DNA of 7,344 bases, taken from contig CAZOOR010000090.1 in NCBI GenBank assembly GCA_964581505.1, positions 1-7,344 on the forward strand. The letters are read 5' to 3'. Source of the DNA: CAZOOR01 sp964581505. Lineage in GTDB: Bacteria > Bacteroidota > Ignavibacteria > Kapaibacteriales > UBA2268. The notes below the pieces were generated by a model. That model had not been told where the DNA came from. It made no database searches and saw only the letters and a list, made by a program, of their open reading frames with translations. Of this stretch, positions 1 through 5,774 are shown one piece after another. Positions within the stretch are counted from its first letter, which is position 1, and each line of letters begins with the position of its first letter. Position numbers and translations under genes: made by a program.

Positions 1-1
1 C

Positions 2-142
2 CTCCGTCATCGGGCGGGAAAGTATAGCGAGGTGCCAATTGAAGAATATTTATTTGGCATATTGTCAAATCAGGAAAAAATGGACAGTACCATTACAAAA
101 TTGGGCTTTAACAATTCAACAATTATCTATCAGATTTGGTGA
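2..142 (+). CDS. C-terminal end of an unidentified protein (5' truncated by the window edge)
   Basis: An open frame enters at the left edge and runs 46 codons to a TGA at 140-142. The residues begin LRHRAGKYSEVPIEEYLFGI and end in TIIYQIW. The start lies outside the window. Base composition is like the core genes further right and less AT-rich than the neighbouring fic gene, which supports real coding. I do not recognise the family: no catalytic motif, membrane segment or repeat is visible in this short tail. It converges on fic, with 124 bases between the two stop codons. Confidence 0.5.
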   Translation, partial: LRHRAGKYSEVPIEEYLFGILSNQEKMDSTITKLGFNNSTIIYQIW

Positions 143-172
143 TAGAGTTAAAATTGATTTAATTACATAAAG

Positions 173-210
173 AAAAAAACAGTATTATGAATTTTAATGG
201 CAAAATACTG
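173..210 (-). terminator. Candidate intrinsic terminator of the fic gene
   Basis: Read on the minus strand, 210-204 (CAGTATT) pairs with 186-180 (AATACTG). After one T-T mismatch two further pairs (TG/CA) are possible. Seven consecutive T (179-173) and then CTTT follow directly. The position is 57 bases past the fic stop codon and the orientation fits fic. The stem is AT-rich and the remaining loop is 11 bases, so it would be a weak terminator. The plus-strand reading has no T tract after the stem, so it does not serve the truncated upstream gene. Confidence 0.4.
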
Positions 211-227
211 ATCAGACAGAGTTTAAT

Positions 228-266
228 TTACACTACCTTACACTACCACTTTATGTGGTGTGGTGT
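228..266. repeat. Tandem 10-base repeat with an adjoining imperfect hairpin
   Basis: TTACACTACC occurs twice head to tail (228-237 and 238-247). The second copy continues into an imperfect hairpin: ACCAC at 245-249 pairs with GTGGT at 255-259 across a five-base loop, and further pairing towards 266 needs an internal loop. It touches the fic stop codon at 267-269. No T tract follows on either strand, so a terminator role is doubtful. It may be a weak pause or mRNA-end structure, or a chance low-complexity patch. Confidence 0.35.
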
Positions 267-1340
267 TTATTCGTTATTATTAATATAATAAATTGTCCCT
301 TTGCCTTTTCCTATTGATATTATTATTTTTTCTCGTTTCATATATTGCAAGTCTTTTTTAATTGTATGAATATTAATTTCATTAAATCTATTTGCAATAT
401 CCGATACTTTTAAGGGTTGATGTTCTATTAAATATTCTTTTATTTCTTTCTGTCTTTCGTTCAAATATCCGCCATTTGTTTTGAATACATCGTATTTTGC
501 ATCAAGTTTCTGTGTTAATTCGTTCAGTTTATCAAGAAAGAACATTGTCCATTTTGAAATATTTTCATTATTTTTATTTCTATTTTTTTGCCCATCCATT
601 AGAACTTGATAATACTCTTTTTTAGATTTTTCAATCAAATTTTCAAATGAGATATATTGAATGAATAAGTAATCATTTTGCAAAAGCAATAACGTTGTTA
701 AAAGTCTTGACAATCTGCCGTTTCCGTCCTGAAACGGATGAATTGATAAGAATTCATAAATAAAATGAGCAATGACAATTAAGGGGTGGATTTCTTGATT
801 GCCCAAATTTTTATTTGTCCATTGAATCAAGTAGTTCATTTCGCTTTCAACAAGATGAACATCTGTAGTATTAAATATAACTTTTTGTATTCCGCCGGGA
901 TAATTAGCCACTACTTTATTGGATAGTGATTTATATTGCCCCCTGTGTCGCATATCCTTATCGCTGTGTTTTAATAAATTATTGTGTAATTGTTTGATAT
1001 AATTCTCGGTTATACGAATATTATCGTAATTTTCATAAATCATTTCCAATGTGTCGTAATAACCGATTACCTCTTGCTCGTCACGTGTTTTCAATTCTTT
1101 GATTTTGATATTAGTAAGTAATTCTTCAATTTCATTGTCATTTAAAGTTACTCCTTCAATTCTCGTTGATGAGCCTATACTTTCTATAGTCGCAATTTTT
1201 CGTAACTCTTTCAGAAATAGATTCCTTTGTCGTTCAATTAAATTCCATTTACCTCTATAAGAATCAATAGCGGCAATCATCTTAACAATTGATTGATTGG
1301 TCTTGAAATCAAAATTTAATTTATTTAAATATTTATCCAT
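267..1340 (-). CDS. Fic family protein, class II (self-inhibited), with C-terminal winged helix
   Basis: This is a 357-residue Fic-domain protein. The family usually transfers AMP from ATP to a hydroxyl side chain of a target protein, in the cytoplasm. The catalytic motif HPFQDGNGR lies at residues 201-209 with a further Arg at 212, a complete HxFx(D/E)GNGRxxR with catalytic His201. STRIEG at 58-63 matches the inhibitory (S/T)xxxE(G/N) helix motif. Its position before the Fic core makes this class II, where Glu62 would block productive ATP binding, so no separate antitoxin is needed. Residues about 290-357 look like a winged helix-turn-helix (ERQKEIKEYL... then KVSDIANRFNEINIHTIKKD), a common architecture for stand-alone Fic proteins that may bind DNA. 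The gene is strongly AT-rich, rich in Asn, Ile and Lys, and stands alone on the opposite strand, which suggests horizontal acquisition. No Shine-Dalgarno precedes ATG 1340. The family is certain; the target and role are unknown. Confidence 0.93.
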   Translation of the reverse strand: MDKYLNKLNFDFKTNQSIVKMIAAIDSYRGKWNLIERQRNLFLKELRKIATIESIGSSTRIEGVTLNDNEIEELLTNIKIKELKTRDEQEVIGYYDTLEMIYENYDNIRITENYIKQLHNNLLKHSDKDMRHRGQYKSLSNKVVANYPGGIQKVIFNTTDVHLVESEMNYLIQWTNKNLGNQEIHPLIVIAHFIYEFLSIHPFQDGNGRLSRLLTTLLLLQNDYLFIQYISFENLIEKSKKEYYQVLMDGQKNRNKNNENISKWTMFFLDKLNELTQKLDAKYDVFKTNGGYLNERQKEIKEYLIEHQPLKVSDIANRFNEINIHTIKKDLQYMKREKIIISIGKGKGTIYYINNNE

Positions 1341-1366
1341 ATATTATCTAAAAATTATCTATATTA

Positions 1367-1430
1367 TATCCGAATGCAAATATACAATTCATTTGGAATA
1401 TATCCAAATCTTATCCGTATTTTATCCGAA
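1367..1430. promoter_or_regulatory. Candidate fic operator: phased TATCC repeats and palindrome
   Basis: TATCC(G/A) motifs begin at 1367 (TATCCGAA), 1401 (TATCCAAA), 1412 (TATCCGTA) and 1423 (TATCCGAA). The last three are exactly 11 bases apart, about one helical turn, so they present one DNA face. The first of these three forms the right half of a 19-base palindrome, ATTTGGA-ATATA-TCCAAAT (1391-1409). The array overlaps and lies upstream of the fic promoter. A binding site for the winged helix of Fic itself, or for another regulator, is an inference; the repeats are seen directly. Confidence 0.45.
1377..1408 (-). promoter_or_regulatory. Bacteroidota-type promoter for fic
   Basis: On the minus strand, TTTG (complement of 1405-1408) is followed after 20 bases by TATATTTG (complement of 1377-1384). 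This matches the Bacteroidota primary promoter pattern, TTTG near -33 and TAnnTTTG near -7. Transcription would begin about 30 bases before the fic ATG at 1340. The -33 element lies inside the palindrome at 1391-1409, so a protein bound there would cover the promoter. Confidence 0.6.
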
Positions 1431-1544
1431 AAATTCTTTGAGAATAAAATTATCTGAAAGTTAATAATTTCAATGATTTTGCTCTGTTTTACGTCTCAAT
1501 AAATTAATCTAATAAATCGGATAATTCTTTTTTGGAAAACAGCA

Positions 1545-2330
1545 ATGATTGAGGTTAGGAATTTACATAAGTCCTTCGGTGAGAAAACGGTTCTTGCAGG
1601 CGTTGATTTTGAAATCAATGAGGGTGATACTATGTGCATCATCGGCAAATCCGGCTGCGGTAAAAGCGTTCTGCTGAAAAATATTGTTGGACTATTAACA
1701 CCCGATGATGGTTATGTGAAGATGGACGGAAAGATAATCAGTGAACTGGGGCAAAAGGACATCTATGAACTTAGGACTAATATGGGTTTTGTTTTTCAGG
1801 GTTCTGCTCTGTTCGATTCATATACTGTTTTTGAAAATGTCATTCTTCGTCAGTGGGAGCATGGAGTAAAAGATATGAAAATGCTCGAAGATGAGGCTAT
1901 GAAAGTTCTGGCGGCAGTTGGTTTGTTACCGGCTCTTGATGAGCGGGAAACAGAGCATTTCAAAAAAGAATGGAAAATATTGAAGAATAAAAAACCTGCG
2001 GATTTGTCCGGTGGTATGAAGAAACGTGTTGGCGTGGCACGGGCATTAGTTGGTTCGCCTCGCTATATATTCTACGATGAACCTACAACCGGGCTTGACC
2101 CTGTTACATCAATACAAATTGATAGATTGATTGCCGAGCTTGCTGATAAATTCAGTGTTACATCAATTGTGATTACTCATGACCTGTTTTCTGTTTATGA
2201 AGTTGCGGATAATGTAATAATGCTAAATGACGGACGAGTGGAATTCAAAGGAACGCCGACTGAACTTAAAGAAACAACAAAACCGGCAGTTCGGGAATTT
2301 TTAGATAGATACGAAACATGCATTATGTAA
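1545..2330 (+). CDS. mlaF: ABC transporter ATP-binding protein, MlaF-like (lipid transport)
   Basis: This 261-residue ABC ATPase is of the Mla/Mce lipid-transport type, which powers phospholipid movement between the outer and inner membranes with permease MlaE and substrate-binding MlaD. All motifs are intact: Walker A GKSGCGKS (34-41), Q-loop Gln85 followed by GSALF as in MlaF, signature LSGGM (154-158) continuing KKRVGVARA, Walker B IFYDEP (175-180), D-loop GLD (183-185) and switch His212. The C-terminal VREFLDR (249-255) resembles the MlaF end. The stretch between VGL (125-127) and the signature is 26 residues, against about 10 in E. coli MlaF as I recall it, giving a charged insertion rich in Lys and Glu. 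No permease or MCE gene lies in the window, so partners must be encoded elsewhere. The start is supported by a weak GGA (1534-1536) and by family alignment. The family is firm; assignment to Mla rather than another MCE-type importer is likely. Confidence 0.85.
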   Translation: MIEVRNLHKSFGEKTVLAGVDFEINEGDTMCIIGKSGCGKSVLLKNIVGLLTPDDGYVKMDGKIISELGQKDIYELRTNMGFVFQGSALFDSYTVFENVILRQWEHGVKDMKMLEDEAMKVLAAVGLLPALDERETEHFKKEWKILKNKKPADLSGGMKKRVGVARALVGSPRYIFYDEPTTGLDPVTSIQIDRLIAELADKFSVTSIVITHDLFSVYEVADNVIMLNDGRVEFKGTPTELKETTKPAVREFLDRYETCIM

Positions 2331-2413
2331 AAAAGCTTTTTCGCAATTACATAGATTTTTCATAAATTTACTTTTTATTAATCAGCCAAAAAACAAATTA
2401 TGCCTATGAATGC

Positions 2414-2442
2414 TGAACAACCGGTTTTACAAATATTATAAT
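2414..2442 (+). promoter_or_regulatory. Sigma-70-like promoter for the VWA-OmpA / M28 / pyrE / der operon
   Basis: A perfect TATAAT at 2437-2442 is preceded at exactly 17 bases by TGAACA (2414-2419), which matches TTGACA at 4 of 6 positions. The predicted transcription start falls at or just before ATG 2451, giving a leaderless or nearly leaderless mRNA. GGAAG at 2443-2447 sits only 3 bases before the ATG, too close for a normal Shine-Dalgarno. There is no TTTG in this gap, so the Bacteroidota -7 pattern is absent here. Confidence 0.4.
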
Positions 2443-2450
2443 GGAAGACA

Positions 2451-3875
2451 ATGAAGAAAATTATTTTTTTATCATTAGCTCTATTTATTGCGGCATTTGC
2501 CGCCGGCTGTAAGCATTATGAGCATAAAACTGATTTCGCACTAATGGAAGAGGCTTGGGGCGAAGAAGAGGATAGTGTTGCAAAAAGGATTTATATTACT
2601 TCGACTATGCCTATTGATTCGGTGGATAAGAATAAATTGCTGTTCGATTTTTTCCGTATAGAAATTGATGATTATCCCGATACAATTAGAATCTTTTCGC
2701 GTGTTTACGATTCACTCGGTCATTTTGTTACAAATATGGCTTATCCCTATACTCGTCCACCCGGAGCTAAATATTTTCATTCTGTACGTGAATGGTTGGG
2801 CAAGCATTACAATATCCGTTATGCACCGATTGCTCGATTTAGAGTTCGCGAATACGGAGCAAATGATTCTATCCCCTATAATATTGTTTTGAGTGTAGAT
2901 TACAGCGGTTCTATGTCCGCAGTGATGAATGCCATTTTCGAGGGTACGGAGATTTTTGTTTCATTAAAAATGGCTTACGATAATATCGCTCTGACTTCAT
3001 TCAACAAGACCTTAGATGTCAAAGTGCCTATGTCTTCCGATACAGGGGTAATACTAAATTTATATAGAGCTAATCGGAAGAAAAATTTCGGATATTTTTC
3101 TGCTGTCAATAATGCCGTCAGGGATTGTATTGAAATGTTCAATGATACTCCGGTAGATGTACCGCGTGTTATGGTTATCTTTTCCGATGGGGACGATAAT
3201 TATTCCAAAGCGAAACTTGGCGCCCTTGTAGATAGTGCTAAAAAGAAAAAAGTACATATTTTCACTGTTGCATTCGGATATTCCAAAGATGAAAATCTTA
3301 AGTTCCTTGCTGATTATACAGGCGGTAAATTTTATAAGGCACGCTCCAAAGAGGAACTAATCAGTATTTTCCGCGATATTTATATGAGTTTACGATATTA
3401 CTATTTGATTACATATCATCCGCCGAAATACTGGGGCTATCACAAAGTAAAAGCATCAATGTATGTAGAAGGTATGAACGATACTCTATTTGCCGATGGT
3501 TTCTACGATACGTCCGATATGTGGAAAGACCTCGGCGATTCGTTTTCACGACCTATTTTGTTTGATTTTGATTCGGTGGTTGTAAAACCCGAATCCTATT
3601 ACATACTTGACGAGATTGTTGACCAAATGATGAGCCTGCCTCGATTGAAGTTAGAAATACAGGGGCATACGGATAATGTTGGTACCGAGGAATACAATCT
3701 GGAACTCTCAAAAGCAAGAGCAAAAGCAGTTATGGACGAATTGCTCAAGCGTGGTGTGGAGTCAAATCGTTTGCGTTCACGTGGCTTTGGTATGTCAATG
3801 CCAATTGCCCCGAATGATACGGAAGAAGGAAGAAGTAAAAACAGAAGAACACAATTTGTAATTATTGCTAAATAG
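2451..3875 (+). CDS. VWA domain lipoprotein with C-terminal OmpA-like peptidoglycan-binding domain
   Basis: This 474-residue envelope protein starts with a lipoprotein signal (KK, hydrophobic 4-18, then AAGC with Cys20 as the likely lipidated residue). Residues about 60-135 are a region I cannot assign. A von Willebrand factor A domain spans about 143-320: the metal-site motif DYSGS (150-154) is complete and Asp246 (FSDGDD, 244-248) is the probable third metal ligand. The VWA end, YYYLITYHPP (316-325), resembles VWA proteins of Acidobacteria and Bacteroidota. Residues about 368-474 are an OmpA C-terminal domain: FDFDS (371-375), GHTDNVG (405-411), LSKARA (419-424), with Asp408 and Arg423 as the expected diaminopimelate-binding pair. 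It is therefore probably tethered by lipid to a membrane and bound to peptidoglycan, with a metal-dependent adhesion domain held in the periplasm. The partner is unknown. It is the first gene of the operon; the M28 gene follows after 6 bases. Confidence 0.88.
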   Translation: MKKIIFLSLALFIAAFAAGCKHYEHKTDFALMEEAWGEEEDSVAKRIYITSTMPIDSVDKNKLLFDFFRIEIDDYPDTIRIFSRVYDSLGHFVTNMAYPYTRPPGAKYFHSVREWLGKHYNIRYAPIARFRVREYGANDSIPYNIVLSVDYSGSMSAVMNAIFEGTEIFVSLKMAYDNIALTSFNKTLDVKVPMSSDTGVILNLYRANRKKNFGYFSAVNNAVRDCIEMFNDTPVDVPRVMVIFSDGDDNYSKAKLGALVDSAKKKKVHIFTVAFGYSKDENLKFLADYTGGKFYKARSKEELISIFRDIYMSLRYYYLITYHPPKYWGYHKVKASMYVEGMNDTLFADGFYDTSDMWKDLGDSFSRPILFDFDSVVVKPESYYILDEIVDQMMSLPRLKLEIQGHTDNVGTEEYNLELSKARAKAVMDELLKRGVESNRLRSRGFGMSMPIAPNDTEEGRSKNRRTQFVIIAK

Positions 3876-3881
3876 ATTATT

Positions 3882-5237
3882 ATGAAAAGATATTCGGTTC
3901 TAGTATTAGTATTGCTTGTTCTATCTAGTAATACTAATCTTTTCGCCCAAAATAAATATGTCGAAAAATACGGTAAAACAGTTGATAGAATCATACAACA
4001 AGCCGGACGCGATTCATCCGCATGGGAGCGATTAGCGTATATGTGCGATACATTCGGACCCCGGCTAAGCGGCTCGAAAAATCTTGAACATACAATTGAT
4101 TGGGTAATCAATGAGATGAAGCAAGACGGTTTCATCAATGTTCATCGTGAAAAAGTTATGGTGCCGCATTGGGTTCGTGGTAATGAGTCCTGCGAACTTA
4201 CTAAACCACGTCTGCAAAAACTTTCCGTTACGGGAATTGGTGGAACTGTGGGAACACCCGCAGGTGGTATTACCGCACCATTGCTTGTCGTAAATAGTTT
4301 CGAGGAATTGGAAAAGAGGCAAGATGAGGCAAAAGGTAAAATCGTGCTATTCGATGTGCCGTTTACCGGCTATGGGAAAACCGTTCAGTACAGATTTTCC
4401 GGTGCTTTCAAGGCGGCAAAAGCCGGCGCTGTGGCAAGTCTGATTCGCTCGGTCAGTCCCATTGGTTTTGCGATGCCGCATACAGGTATGATGGGACAAT
4501 ATCCCGATGGCATTAGGAAAATACCTCATGCCGCAATTTCGATGGAAGATGCTATGATGCTTCATAGAATGTTTAATAGGGGGCAGAAGCCGGTTGTTAA
4601 ACTTATTCTTGAGGACAACACTTTACCTGATGCAGTTTCGTATAATGTGATGGGGGAATTGCCCGGTAGCGAAAAACCTGATGAAATAATTGCCGTGGGT
4701 GGACATATTGATTCATGGGATATTGGTTCGGGGGCGCAAGATGATGGCGGCGGTGCTATTTCTACTTGGCAAGCGCTCAAACTGTTAATGGATTTGGATA
4801 TTAAGCCCAAGCGAACATTACGAGTTGTATTATGGACAAATGAGGAAAACGGCGCCCGTGGCGGAAAAGCGTATGCTAAGGAACATAAAGACGAACTGCA
4901 CAGTCTTGTTTTTGAATTTGATTCGGGCGTGTTCCCACCTGAACGAATAGGATATAGCGGTCTGGATTCTCTTATGCAGGAAGTTAAGCAATTTGAACCT
5001 TTACTAAAACGTATTGGTAATATTGAAGTACGCAAAGGCGGCGGTGGTGTTGATATTGGACCAATGATGAGAGACAACGGTGTAAACGGAATGGGACTTG
5101 GAACCGATGATGCCGGCAAATATTTTTGGTATCATCATTCACCTTCCGATACACCTGACAAAGTAGATGCGAAAGATTTGAACGATTGTATTGCAACAAT
5201 TGCAGTTGCAATTTATTTATATTCGGAATTACCTTAG
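3882..5237 (+). CDS. Secreted M28 family zinc peptidase, carboxypeptidase Q-like
   Basis: This is a 451-residue exported metallopeptidase with two catalytic zinc ions. A signal peptide (KR, hydrophobic 6-15, probable cleavage LFA|Q after Ala22) sends it to the periplasm or outside. Residues about 105-240 form a PA (protease-associated) insert with GKIVLFDVP and AGAVASLIRS. The catalytic part shows the M28 ligands in order: His275 and Asp277 in GGHIDSWD, Asp287 in GAQDDGGG, general base Glu321 with ligand Glu322 in WTNEENG, Asp347 in FEFDSG, and His418 or His419 in YHHSPSDTPDKVD. HxDSWD, QDDGGG and YHHSPSDT are typical of carboxypeptidase Q (plasma glutamate carboxypeptidase) relatives, which release terminal amino acids from short peptides. 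A peptide-scavenging role is inferred. No Shine-Dalgarno is visible; the start is set by the signal peptide and the 6-base gap to the preceding stop, which suggests coupled translation. Confidence 0.92.
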   Translation: MKRYSVLVLVLLVLSSNTNLFAQNKYVEKYGKTVDRIIQQAGRDSSAWERLAYMCDTFGPRLSGSKNLEHTIDWVINEMKQDGFINVHREKVMVPHWVRGNESCELTKPRLQKLSVTGIGGTVGTPAGGITAPLLVVNSFEELEKRQDEAKGKIVLFDVPFTGYGKTVQYRFSGAFKAAKAGAVASLIRSVSPIGFAMPHTGMMGQYPDGIRKIPHAAISMEDAMMLHRMFNRGQKPVVKLILEDNTLPDAVSYNVMGELPGSEKPDEIIAVGGHIDSWDIGSGAQDDGGGAISTWQALKLLMDLDIKPKRTLRVVLWTNEENGARGGKAYAKEHKDELHSLVFEFDSGVFPPERIGYSGLDSLMQEVKQFEPLLKRIGNIEVRKGGGGVDIGPMMRDNGVNGMGLGTDDAGKYFWYHHSPSDTPDKVDAKDLNDCIATIAVAIYLYSELP

Positions 5238-5247
5238 AAAGTAGAAA

Positions 5248-5772
5248 ATGACAAAAGAAGAATTAGGAAAGAATATTTATGATTCGTCATATATCACAGG
5301 CGAATTTACATTACGCTCAGGAATAATAAGCAATGAATATTTTGATAAGTATCAGTTCGAGAGCCGTCCTGAGTTATTGTCGGAAATTGCTAAACAGATG
5401 ACAGCATTACTGCCTGATGATTTCGATGTATTGGCAGGATTAGAGGTCGGCGGCATTCCTATTGCGACTGCACTTTCGTTGGAGACAGGTAAGCCTGTTG
5501 TTTTCGTTAGAAAGAAAGCCAAAGAATACGGTACCTGTAAGTTTGCCGAAGGCGTTGATGTTAAAGATAAAAAAGTGGTAATAATTGAAGATGTCGTTAC
5601 AAGCGGCGGACAAGTGATATTCAGCACAGAAGATTTACGCAAGGCAGGAGCAGTTATTGAAAATGCTCTATGCGTGATTAACCGCGAAAGCGGAGGCACG
5701 GAAAAACTCGCCGAAGCCGATATTAAACTGAAATCATTATTTACAATGAGTTATTTAAAAGGAAATGTATAA
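5248..5772 (+). CDS. pyrE: Orotate phosphoribosyltransferase
   Basis: This 174-residue cytoplasmic enzyme joins orotate and PRPP to give orotidine 5'-phosphate and pyrophosphate, the fifth step of UMP synthesis. The OPRT N-terminal signature GEFTLRSGIISNEYFDKY (18-35) binds orotate. VRKKAKEYGT (87-96) carries the loop lysines that contact PRPP, and VVIIEDVVTSGG (110-121) is the PRPP-binding motif with the acidic pair Glu114-Asp115. The length is at the short end of the family (about 175-215) but no motif is missing. It starts 10 bases after the M28 stop with only a poor purine-rich stretch before the ATG. No other pyrimidine gene is adjacent and no attenuator is visible before it, so UMP-dependent control at this point is not apparent. 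The function is confident. Confidence 0.95.
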   Translation: MTKEELGKNIYDSSYITGEFTLRSGIISNEYFDKYQFESRPELLSEIAKQMTALLPDDFDVLAGLEVGGIPIATALSLETGKPVVFVRKKAKEYGTCKFAEGVDVKDKKVVIIEDVVTSGGQVIFSTEDLRKAGAVIENALCVINRESGGTEKLAEADIKLKSLFTMSYLKGNV

Positions 5773-5774
5773 TA

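Noticed and set aside
1437..1481. TTTG (1437-1440) with TGATTTTG (1474-1481) as a promoter for the mlaF-like gene
   Set aside because: The second element has a mismatch at its second base and the spacing is 33 bases instead of about 20. No convincing promoter for this gene was found in 1341-1544.
267..1544. Fic toxin with a separate small antitoxin gene (FicTA type)
   Set aside because: The inhibitory motif STRIEG is within the Fic protein itself, and no small open frame lies next to the gene on either strand.
2330..2341. AAAAAGCTTTTT palindrome after the mlaF-like stop as a terminator
   Set aside because: A hairpin would leave only four A-U pairs around a four-base loop, with no GC core; too weak to act as a terminator.
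2441..2451. Alternative start ATG at 2441 for the VWA-OmpA gene
   Set aside because: It is out of frame with the lipoprotein and closes after about 23 codons; ATG 2451 gives an intact lipoprotein signal peptide.
3599..4138. Minus-strand open frame of 179 codons across the VWA-OmpA / M28 junction
   Set aside because: It is antisense to the OmpA signature and the M28 signal peptide, both clearly coding on the plus strand. Its composition is rich in Ser, Pro and Cys with no recognisable domain.
4562..5119. Minus-strand open frame of 185 codons
   Set aside because: It is fully antisense to the M28 catalytic domain, whose zinc ligands are intact on the plus strand. Ser/Pro-rich antisense translation is a shadow of the codon bias.
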